DNA of 50,686 bases. Source: CAZNEZ01 sp964572475 (GTDB lineage Bacteria; Bacillota; Clostridia; Lachnospirales; Lachnospiraceae). A model generated the notes under the pieces. The model was not told the DNA's origin and did not search any database. It saw only the letters and a list, made by a program, of their open reading frames with translations. Position numbers and translations under genes: made by a program. This document shows, piece by piece, positions 9,515 to 16,876 of this stretch. The stretch lies in contig CAZNEZ010000011.1 in assembly GCA_964572475.1 (NCBI GenBank), positions 1 to 50,686 on the forward strand, in the 5' to 3' direction. Position 1 is the first letter of the stretch. Every line of letters starts with the position of its first letter.

Positions 9515-11202
9515 ATAATATAAAAGTAAAATACAAGCTGGCAATGATATATTTTGTTGCCGGCTTTCTTCCTATGTTGCTGTTATTCACATTTTCATAT
9601 TCTCAGTTGAAAAAGATTATTACAGATAATGAGACAAAGAATATAGATTCATATCTATATCAGACTACAGCAAGTATGGATAGTCAGCTGACAGTATACA
9701 ATAATCTTTCTAATTATATATCATTTAATACCACAATCTCACAGGTTGTGAGTTATGATTATAGTTCTAAATATGAGATGTACAATCAATTTGTATCAAT
9801 TGTTGATCCTATGCTTTCTTCTCTTAAATACTTTCATGAGGATGTCAATCAGGTAACAATATATATGGAAGGCAGTATCAGGCATGATACTACTATTGCA
9901 CCAATTAGTGATATATATAAGGAAGAATGGTTTAAAAATGCATCAGATGAGCTTGATATTATATGGAATGTTAATTACGATAAGAAAACTGTATTTTCTG
10001 CCAGAAAGATGGCAATGCTAGATAGGAATGATATATTAGGAATTCTTTATATTAATGTAAATTATGATAAGCTTTATTCATCATTTATGGCTGAAAGCCA
10101 GGAAAACTATGGGATATTTATAACTGATAATGAAGGAAAACTTCTATATGATGTAGAAGAATTTCAGGAAGACTATAGTGGATTAAAACTTGATTATAAT
10201 GAGTTTATTAAAGAAAAAGATGCAGGGTATAGTGATTATACTGTGATTTCACAGAAATCAGATGTGACTGGATGGAATGTATATATGTACAAGCCAAAGA
10301 GTCTGATTATTGAATCTGCTGAACCTATGATTCTTATTGCAGCAGTAGCTGCGATTCTTGGTGGACTAGCCATGATTATAGGTATATTTGCATCTTCAAA
10401 GCTTATATCCAAGAGACTTGAAAAGCTTAAGGAAAATATGGAAGAGGTAGAAAATGGTAATATGGTTATAAGTGTTACATCTACTAGTGGAGATGAGATT
10501 GGAGATCTGATTAGAGGATTTGGAAAGATGATTGCTCAGATTCAGACTCTCATTTCTGAAGTGTATGAAGGAAGAATACATCAAAAAGAATACGAGATGA
10601 GAGCGCTGCAGGCCCAGATTAATCCACATTTTCTATACAATTCATTATCACTTATTAATTGGAAAGCTATTGAGGCTGGAAAGGAAGAAATCAGCGATAT
10701 TACGCTTGCTCTTTCTACTTATTACAGAACTTCACTCAATAAGGGAAAAAATACTTTGGCGGTTGAAGACGAGATTAATAATATGAAAGCATATATGAGA
10801 ATTCAGCTTGTTATGCATGATAATGATTTTGATGTTAAATATGATATTTCAGATGAAATTCTGAAATATGAAAGTCTTAATCTTATTTTACAGCCTCTTA
10901 TTGAGAATGCAATTGACCATGGAATTGATTTGCTTACTAACAAACGTGGTATTATCACTATTACAGGAAGATTAATTGAAGATAAGAATGTGATAAGAAT
11001 AACGGTTGAAGATAATGGAGTTGGCATGGAACAGGAAAAAATAGATATTTTACTTACAAAGAATTCTAAAGGATATGGAATTAGAAATGTAAATGAGAGA
11101 ATAAAGCTGTATTATGGTGATGAATATGAGTTAAAAGTTGAAAGTGTAATTGATTTCGGAACCAAAATTACAATAAATATACCTGCCAAAATTTTCAGCT
11201 AA
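9511..11202 (+). CDS. YesM-like sensor histidine kinase
   Basis: This 563-residue membrane kinase has a first transmembrane helix at about 11-28, an extracytoplasmic sensor of roughly 250 residues (dCache-like), and a second helix at about 272-294. HAMP, His_kinase and HATPase_c domains follow. The phospho-accepting His373 lies in QAQINPHFLYNSL, and the ATP site includes LIENAIDHG and DNGVGM. Family members usually sense sugars or polysaccharide fragments outside the cell. It is coupled to the preceding response regulator and followed by a promoter-like region and a MalE-like gene. The sensor could bind the sugar directly or contact a loaded binding protein; the sequence cannot tell which. 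Confidence 0.9.
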   Translation: MNNIKVKYKLAMIYFVAGFLPMLLLFTFSYSQLKKIITDNETKNIDSYLYQTTASMDSQLTVYNNLSNYISFNTTISQVVSYDYSSKYEMYNQFVSIVDPMLSSLKYFHEDVNQVTIYMEGSIRHDTTIAPISDIYKEEWFKNASDELDIIWNVNYDKKTVFSARKMAMLDRNDILGILYINVNYDKLYSSFMAESQENYGIFITDNEGKLLYDVEEFQEDYSGLKLDYNEFIKEKDAGYSDYTVISQKSDVTGWNVYMYKPKSLIIESAEPMILIAAVAAILGGLAMIIGIFASSKLISKRLEKLKENMEEVENGNMVISVTSTSGDEIGDLIRGFGKMIAQIQTLISEVYEGRIHQKEYEMRALQAQINPHFLYNSLSLINWKAIEAGKEEISDITLALSTYYRTSLNKGKNTLAVEDEINNMKAYMRIQLVMHDNDFDVKYDISDEILKYESLNLILQPLIENAIDHGIDLLTNKRGIITITGRLIEDKNVIRITVEDNGVGMEQEKIDILLTKNSKGYGIRNVNERIKLYYGDEYELKVESVIDFGTKITINIPAKIFS

Positions 11203-11256
11203 AAAATACAACATGTTTCATAAATTCTTGATATATCATTTGTTTTTTGGAAAAAC

Positions 11257-11289
11257 TATAATAAGAGTATCAAAAAAGAACATTGATAC
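11257..11289 (+). promoter_or_regulatory. Promoter -10 and inverted repeat upstream of the malE-like gene
   Basis: TATAAT lies at 11257-11262 without a good -35 box at 17 bp, which suits a regulated, activator-dependent promoter. Just downstream, GTATCAA (11267-11273) and TTGATAC (11283-11289) form a perfect 7-bp inverted repeat with a 9-nt spacer. It could be an operator overlapping the transcription start, or a leader hairpin. TGATATATCA at 11229-11238 is another short palindrome upstream. Confidence 0.45.
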
Positions 11290-11326
11290 AAAAAAGCTTT
11301 TTTAAAATGAAATGGAGGAAAGATTT

Positions 11327-12586
11327 ATGAGAAAAAGAAAATTGCTTGCTTTAACTATGGCAACAGCTCTTTGCGCAACATCTCTTTTTGGATGTTCAAA
11401 GGCAGAAAAGGAAGACACAACATCAGCAGCTGAAGAAGAAAAGATTACAGCTACTATTACAGTTTGGGGACCTGCTGAAGATCAGGCCGCTGACAAAGGA
11501 AAATGGTTACAGACAATGTGTGAGAAGTTCAATGAAGAGCATAAAAACTGGGATATCACATTCAAATATGGAACATGTTCAGAGGGTGATGCTGCAAAGA
11601 CAGTTACACAGGATCCAGCAAACTCTGGTGATGTATATTTCTTTGCAAATGACCAGTTACAGTCTTTAATTGATGCAAACGCAATTGCAAAGCTTGGTGG
11701 AGATACAGCACAGTATGTTAAAGATACTAATACAGAAACGATTGTTAAATCTGTAACAGTAAATGATAGCATTTATGGAGTACCATTTACAACAAATACA
11801 TGGTTTATGTATTATGACAAGAGCAAGATTACAGATGAGGAATCAAATAGTCTTGACACAATGCTTACTAAAGGTAAAGTAGCATTCCCGTTAACAGATT
11901 CATGGTATATAGCTTCTTATTATCTTGCTAATGGCGGAACAATGTTTGGAAATGATGGACTTGATAATGATGCAGGAATTAAGTTTGGTGGAGATAAAGG
12001 TGCAGCCGTTACTGATTACCTAGTTAGTCTTGCAGCAAATAAGAACTTTGTTAATGATAGTCAGGGTGTTGGACTTTCAGGACTTAGAGATGGTTCTGTA
12101 GCAGCTTTATTCTCAGGCTCATGGGATGCAGCAAGTGTTAAAGAAATTCTTGGTGATAACTTTGGTGTAAGATCACTTCCAACAGTTAAAATTGGTGATA
12201 AAGACTTACAACTTAAATCATTTGGTGGTTCAAAAGCAATTGCTGTAAATCCTAACTGTAAATATCAGCAGGTAGCTGTAGCACTTGCTAAATATTTAGG
12301 CGGTAAAGAAGCACAACTTGAACATTACAAATTAAGAAATGTTATTCCTTGTAACTCAGGATTACTTGAAACAGATGAAATTAAGAATGATGTATTAGTT
12401 TCTGCACAGAATGATACATTTAATAAAACATCAATTATACAACCGCTTGTATCAGGAATGGCTAATTACTGGACACCAGCAGAGAACTTTGGAAAGTCTA
12501 TTATAAATGGTGAAGTTACACATGATAACGCAGCTACAAAAACAGAAGAATTTAACAAATCTTTGAATACAGCAGTAGTTAAATAA
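11327..12586 (+). CDS. malE: Maltodextrin ABC transporter substrate-binding lipoprotein (MalE-like)
   Basis: This 419-residue lipoprotein has a basic signal peptide and the lipobox LFGC, with the lipidated Cys near residue 23. A mature family-1 solute-binding fold follows (ITATITVWGPAEDQ, GVPFTTNTWFMYYDKSKI, SGSWDAASVKEILG). It should capture maltodextrins at the outer face of the membrane and deliver them to MalF/MalG. The start at 11327 has GGAGGA well placed; the in-frame ATG at 11312 is part of that site. The gene is followed by two stacked terminator-like structures before malF, which would allow the binding protein to be made in excess. Maltodextrin specificity is inferred from context; the symbol is by analogy. 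Confidence 0.82.
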   Translation: MRKRKLLALTMATALCATSLFGCSKAEKEDTTSAAEEEKITATITVWGPAEDQAADKGKWLQTMCEKFNEEHKNWDITFKYGTCSEGDAAKTVTQDPANSGDVYFFANDQLQSLIDANAIAKLGGDTAQYVKDTNTETIVKSVTVNDSIYGVPFTTNTWFMYYDKSKITDEESNSLDTMLTKGKVAFPLTDSWYIASYYLANGGTMFGNDGLDNDAGIKFGGDKGAAVTDYLVSLAANKNFVNDSQGVGLSGLRDGSVAALFSGSWDAASVKEILGDNFGVRSLPTVKIGDKDLQLKSFGGSKAIAVNPNCKYQQVAVALAKYLGGKEAQLEHYKLRNVIPCNSGLLETDEIKNDVLVSAQNDTFNKTSIIQPLVSGMANYWTPAENFGKSIINGEVTHDNAATKTEEFNKSLNTAVVK

Positions 12587-12601
12587 GAGCTTAGGCTAGT
12601 G

Positions 12602-12641
12602 TACTCCATGATATTATATAACAAATATCATGGAGTATTTT
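12602..12641 (+). terminator. Terminator-like hairpin after the malE-like gene
   Basis: TACTCCATGATATT (12602-12615) pairs perfectly with AATATCATGGAGTA (12624-12637), a 14-bp stem with an 8-nt loop, followed by TTTTAAAT. The U-tract is short, so termination may be partial, which fits attenuation between the binding protein and the permeases. Confidence 0.65.
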
Positions 12642-12651
12642 AAATAATAGC

Positions 12652-12729
12652 AAATTACGCAGCAACGTGAAACATTTAAGAAGAATGCGAAGCATTCTTC
12701 CAAGCGTTCACGCGGGTGAACGCTTTTTT
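12652..12729 (+). repeat. Dispersed two-hairpin element, copy A (terminator-like)
   Basis: This 78-bp segment matches 41641-41719 at all but about five positions. Hairpin 1 is GAAGAATGC (12680-12688) with GCATTCTTC (12692-12700) around a GAA loop. Hairpin 2 is AAGCGTTCAC (12702-12711) with GTGAACGCTT (12716-12725), followed by a run of six T. An upstream CGTGAA (12666-12671) can pair instead with TTCACG (12707-12712), which would break hairpin 2. The element could be a terminator, or an attenuator with two exclusive folds. Confidence 0.7.
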
Positions 12730-12783
12730 AAATAATAGCAAATTACGCAGAAGAGTGAAACACTGCAAGAAGAATGCGAAAAA
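12726..12783 (+). repeat. Truncated tandem copy (A') of the dispersed element
   Basis: Immediately after copy A, a 25-bp stretch (12726-12750) repeats 12638-12662 exactly, at an 88-bp offset. Similarity continues through GTGAAACA and AAGAAGAATGCGAA to about 12780. Both hairpin 3' arms are missing. The copy ends just before the malF ribosome binding site, so it forms the malF leader. Slippage or recombination that duplicated the first half of the element is the simplest origin. Confidence 0.65.
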
Positions 12784-12806
12784 ATATGCAAGGAGGTAGC
12801 GCTGGT

Positions 12807-14186
12807 ATGTTTAAACATAAAAAAGAGAAAAAAGCTGATTTATTTGCAACACCATATACAGTTACAAATGCAATAAAAAAAGGCGATTTATTAACAAAGT
12901 TATCGTTTGTAATCATGGGCGCAGGAAATATTGCCAGAAAGCAAATTATAAAAGGTTTATTATATTTGGCTATTGAAGCTGCATATATTTTCTTCATGAT
13001 AAATAATGGTCTTGCAGCATTAAGTATGCTTCCATCATTAGGAGATAAGGAACAAGAGGAGGTATGGAATGAAGCATTAGGAATATACCAATACACACAG
13101 GGTGATGATTCACTTACAATTCTTTTGTTTGGTATAGCAACTTTGTTCATTACAGTATTATTTCTTCTTATATGGAAGAAATCAGTAAAGAGTGCATATA
13201 AGGCTGAGTGTCTTTCGGAAGAAAACAGGCACCTTAATACATTTAAAGAAGACATAAAAACTTTATTTGATAAGAATCTTCATCAGTTATTACTTTCAGT
13301 GCCATTAACGGGAATTATAACTTTTACGGTACTTCCTCTTATATTTATGATTTGTATGGCATTTACTAATTATAGTAAGGTAGACAATCATACCAAATTA
13401 TTTGACTGGAATGGATTAACAAACTTTGCTAAAGTACTTAATTTTAATGATTCCATAGGAAAAAGCTTTTGGTCTGTTTTAGCGTGGACAATAGTGTGGG
13501 CAATACTTGCAACAGGTCTTAACTACATTTTAGGAATGATACTTGCAATGGTTATTAATAGAAAGAAAACAAGACTTAAATCTTTCTGGAGATTTTCATT
13601 TGTATTATCAATTGCAGTTCCACAGTTTGTTTCACTTTTAATTATGAAAACAATGCTCCAGCCAGATGGTATAGTAAATGTTATGCTTAAAAACTGGGGA
13701 TTGATAGATAAGTCTTTACCGTTTTTTACCAATGCCACGTGGGCGAGGATAACAGTAATTGTGGTTAATCTTTGGGTAGGTATTCCATTTACCATGCTTC
13801 AGGTAACTGGTATTTTACAGAATATTCCAGCTGAATTATATGAAGCTGCAAAAGTAGACGGTGCAAATGCGATTAAAAGATTTTTCAAGATTACTTTGCC
13901 ATATATGTTATTTGTTACAACACCTTATCTTATTACAACATTTACTGCAAATGTTAATAACTTTAATGTTATTTACCTGCTATCCAATGGTGCGCCGACA
14001 GAGGTTGGCTCAACGGCAGGAAAGACGGATTTGCTTGTAACGTGGCTATATAAGCTGACGGTTGATAATCAGTACTATAATCTGGGCGCTGTAATTGGTA
14101 TTTTTACATTTATAGTATTAGCTGTTATCTCACTAGTTGCATATAGACGTACAGGTGCATACAAAAACGAGGAGGGATTTCAATAA
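12807..14186 (+). CDS. malF: Maltodextrin ABC transporter permease (MalF-like)
   Basis: This 459-residue integral membrane protein has an N-terminal segment with two or more helices and an extracytoplasmic loop, followed by the binding-protein-dependent permease domain (about 170-450). The EAA motif that contacts the ATPase is at YEAAKVDGANAIKRFFKITLP. It forms the import channel together with the next gene. The start at 12807 is chosen because AGGAGG lies 10 nt upstream; a reading from 12774 would start inside the repeat. The stop overlaps the malG start (TAATG). The transporter ATPase is not encoded in the window, so a shared MsmX/MsmK-type ATPase elsewhere is expected. Confidence 0.88.
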   Translation: MFKHKKEKKADLFATPYTVTNAIKKGDLLTKLSFVIMGAGNIARKQIIKGLLYLAIEAAYIFFMINNGLAALSMLPSLGDKEQEEVWNEALGIYQYTQGDDSLTILLFGIATLFITVLFLLIWKKSVKSAYKAECLSEENRHLNTFKEDIKTLFDKNLHQLLLSVPLTGIITFTVLPLIFMICMAFTNYSKVDNHTKLFDWNGLTNFAKVLNFNDSIGKSFWSVLAWTIVWAILATGLNYILGMILAMVINRKKTRLKSFWRFSFVLSIAVPQFVSLLIMKTMLQPDGIVNVMLKNWGLIDKSLPFFTNATWARITVIVVNLWVGIPFTMLQVTGILQNIPAELYEAAKVDGANAIKRFFKITLPYMLFVTTPYLITTFTANVNNFNVIYLLSNGAPTEVGSTAGKTDLLVTWLYKLTVDNQYYNLGAVIGIFTFIVLAVISLVAYRRTGAYKNEEGFQ

Positions 14187-15043
14187 TGAACAAATATAAA
14201 ATAAAAAAAATTATTGAAAATAGTGTTGTTCATGTTATACTAGCTATATTATCAGATATATGGGTAATGCCAATATTTTGGGTAATCCTGACAAGTTTTA
14301 GAGCCAGAAAGGGATCATATTCTTCAACATTTTTCCCAGAAGCCTTTACACTTGATAACTATAAAAAGTTATTCACAGACACTAATATATTGAATTTCCC
14401 ACAGATGTTTAAAAACACATTAATTATAGCTATCTTTTCATGCATTATCTCAACATTTATGGTTCTTGCAGTTTCATACTGTATGTCAAGGTTGAGATTT
14501 AAGGTAAGAAGGCCCTTTATGAATATTGCGATGATACTTGGACTATTTCCAGCATTCATGTCTATGATTGCAGTATATTATATACTTAAGTCTCTAGGAC
14601 TTTCAGAAGGAGCTATGATTAGAGTTGCATTGGTATTGGTATATTCCGGAGGTGCGGGATTGCAGTTTTATATAGCTAAAGGTTTCTTTGACACGATACC
14701 AAAGACGCTAGATGAAGCTGCTTACATCGATGGAGCTAATAGATGGAAAGTATTTACAAAGATTACCATTCCTCTTAGCAAGCCAATAATTGTTTATACT
14801 GTGCTTACCTCATTTATGGCACCATGGTTAGATTTCATATTTGCAAGAGTTATATGCAGAGCTAATGCCAAGTACTATACAGTATCAATTGGACTTTGGC
14901 AGATGCTTGAAAAAGAATATATTGACAATTGGTATACCTGTTTTGCAGCAGGTGCCGTATGTGTATCTATTCCAATAGCTATATTGTTTATATTAATGCA
15001 AAGATGCTATAAAGAAGGAATGTCTGGAGCTGTTAAAGGCTAG
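14186..15043 (+). CDS. malG: Maltodextrin ABC transporter permease (MalG-like)
   Basis: This 285-residue protein has six predicted membrane helices and a permease domain with the EAA motif LDEAAYIDGANRWKVFTKITIP. It pairs with the MalF-like protein. The start codon overlaps the malF stop by one base, which indicates translational coupling. The N-terminal stretch before the first helix is short and rich in Lys and Ile, as in other MalG proteins. A two-hairpin intergenic element follows before the next gene. Confidence 0.88.
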   Translation: MNKYKIKKIIENSVVHVILAILSDIWVMPIFWVILTSFRARKGSYSSTFFPEAFTLDNYKKLFTDTNILNFPQMFKNTLIIAIFSCIISTFMVLAVSYCMSRLRFKVRRPFMNIAMILGLFPAFMSMIAVYYILKSLGLSEGAMIRVALVLVYSGGAGLQFYIAKGFFDTIPKTLDEAAYIDGANRWKVFTKITIPLSKPIIVYTVLTSFMAPWLDFIFARVICRANAKYYTVSIGLWQMLEKEYIDNWYTCFAAGAVCVSIPIAILFILMQRCYKEGMSGAVKG

Positions 15044-15058
15044 GACAACAGTAAAACC

Positions 15059-15107
15059 ATGAAAGATTTATCTTTCATTCACAGGTTTGTGCTATGCAAA
15101 ACTTGTG
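15059..15107 (+). other. Two-hairpin intergenic element, copy 2
   Basis: ATGAAAGA (15059-15066) pairs with TCTTTCAT (15071-15078) around a TTTA loop. CACAGGTTT (15080-15088) pairs with AAACTTGTG (15099-15107) with one wobble. Layout and several words (TGAAAGAT, TTTGTG, TATGC) match the element at 4046-4107. There is no U-tract. It lies between malG and the second binding-protein gene and may be a processing or stabilising structure. Confidence 0.5.
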
Positions 15108-15148
15108 CCATTAGCTACTCCTAAAATAGTCGTAGCATGGAGGCAAAT

Positions 15149-16831
15149 ATGAGAAAAGCTGCTACAATAATTCTTGTAATATGCATGCTTGTAATTCCAA
15201 TATTACAGGGGTGCGGTATACTTGAAAAAGATGATAAAGAGAATAATTCTAATATAAGCTATGACGAACAGATGAATATAGCGAAAACCACACCATTTGG
15301 AAAATATCCAGAGCTTATAACGTATACACTTGGCAAGATGACTGGAAACAATAATTCCAATATGCCAGAAGGTGATACTTACGAAGATAATGCTTATACA
15401 AGATATCTAAAGAATACACTGAATATTCAAAATGAAGATGTATTTGAGAATCTGGATGAGCAGTATAATACAAGTGTTACAATGGCAATTGCATCTAAAA
15501 AGCTTCCAGATATTATGGTAGTCAGCAGTTTAGAAGATTTGAATATACTTGTACAATCAGGTATGATAGAAGACTTAACGGATTCATATGATAAGTGTGC
15601 AAGTGATAAAATTAAAGAGATTTATTCAAGCTATGGTGATGATATATTAGATATGGTCACATATGATGGAAAGCTTATGGCTATTCCAGAGACAAATATA
15701 GCTGAAGGACCTAATCTTATATGGCTTCGCAAGGACTGGATGGATAAACTTAACCTTGATACGCCGAAAACACTGGATGATGTTGAAAATATCGTTAGTC
15801 AGTTTATCTCACATAATATGAGTGGCAGCGATGATGGAACTATAGGTATTGCATGTGATACTAATATAACAGGAGAAAGTGGATATAGCAGAGAATACTG
15901 TACGGATATAATATTTGCTAATTTTGGAGCTTTCCCAAAACAATGGATTAAAAATGCAGATGGAGAGATTGTATATGGTTCTGTAGAACCTGAAGCAAAA
16001 AACGCACTATCTCACCTTAATAAATTATATACAGAAGGAATTTTAGATTCTAATTTCCTTTTAAGAACAACTAATAATATTATTGAATTAATTGAAAATG
16101 GGGAGTGCGGTTCCTTTTTTGGACCATGGTGGGCACCAAATAATCCACTTATGTCAGCAATTGAGAAGAATCCTGAAGCTGACTGGGTTCCTTATCTAAT
16201 ATCTACAGATGAAAGTGGAGTGACAGAATATGCAACCCAGGATCCAAGCTATAAATTCATTGTAGTTAGAAAAGGATATGAATACCCCGAAATCGTTATG
16301 AAACAGGTTAGTGTAATGTTTGATAAAATAAGATACGAGGATTCTGAAACCGATGAATTTAAAAATTATTTTCAGATGAATGTAGACCCAACAGCAAGAC
16401 CTCTTGCTATAAATGTAGATTACAATAATGCATTATCTATCTGTTATAATGAGATAAATGAAGTGTTAACAGGGAAAAGAGATGCCAATAGTCTGAAGCT
16501 GCTTGAACGCTCATATTATGAATCATGTAAAGCCTATCTGGACGATAAGGACAGTGCGTCTACAGATGAATGGGCAGCATATTCATCACGTATTGTAGCA
16601 TGTTCATTATTTGCGGATAATACTAGTGTAAATGCTGTAAAGTCATATTTTTTCGGTACAACAAAAACTATGGAGACTGATTGGTGGAAACTTAAAAACA
16701 AAGAAAATCAGGCATTTTTGAAAATAATAACAGGTGAGGAGCCAATAGATTATTTTGATACATTTGTTCGTGAATGGAATGAACAGGGTGGTCTGAAAAT
16801 CACCCAGGAAGTTAGAGAAGTCTGTAAATAG
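15149..16831 (+). CDS. Extracellular solute-binding lipoprotein of the LplA/YtcQ type
   Basis: This 560-residue lipoprotein has a signal peptide ending in the lipobox LQGC and a long family-1-like solute-binding body (for example NLIWLRKDWMDKLNLDTPKT, typical of LplA-type proteins). Such proteins normally belong to transporters with LplB and YtcP permeases and are often next to YesN/YesM systems. Here no second permease pair is present. It might feed MalF/MalG, present ligand to the YesM-like kinase, or bind starch at the surface. The start at 15149 follows GGAGG; the ATG at 15137 is in that site. A 45-bp gap separates it from the amylase gene, so the two are probably cotranscribed. Confidence 0.82.
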   Translation: MRKAATIILVICMLVIPILQGCGILEKDDKENNSNISYDEQMNIAKTTPFGKYPELITYTLGKMTGNNNSNMPEGDTYEDNAYTRYLKNTLNIQNEDVFENLDEQYNTSVTMAIASKKLPDIMVVSSLEDLNILVQSGMIEDLTDSYDKCASDKIKEIYSSYGDDILDMVTYDGKLMAIPETNIAEGPNLIWLRKDWMDKLNLDTPKTLDDVENIVSQFISHNMSGSDDGTIGIACDTNITGESGYSREYCTDIIFANFGAFPKQWIKNADGEIVYGSVEPEAKNALSHLNKLYTEGILDSNFLLRTTNNIIELIENGECGSFFGPWWAPNNPLMSAIEKNPEADWVPYLISTDESGVTEYATQDPSYKFIVVRKGYEYPEIVMKQVSVMFDKIRYEDSETDEFKNYFQMNVDPTARPLAINVDYNNALSICYNEINEVLTGKRDANSLKLLERSYYESCKAYLDDKDSASTDEWAAYSSRIVACSLFADNTSVNAVKSYFFGTTKTMETDWWKLKNKENQAFLKIITGEEPIDYFDTFVREWNEQGGLKITQEVREVCK

Positions 16832-16876
16832 TAACTGTATTATAGTCCTTCTATATCAGAAAGGATTAGGTAAGTT

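Noticed and set aside
12652..12783. Remnant of an insertion sequence
   Set aside because: No transposase fragment, terminal inverted repeats or target duplication is visible; the structure is that of an RNA hairpin element.
12743..13255. 170-codon open frame on the minus strand
   Set aside because: It is fully antisense to the 5' part of malF, has no protein-like domain and no ribosome binding site; the malF frame has clear permease motifs.
15059..15078. CcpA cre site
   Set aside because: The near-palindrome ATGAAAGATTTATCTTTCAT lacks the central CG and the usual cre pattern; it is better explained as the first hairpin of the intergenic element.
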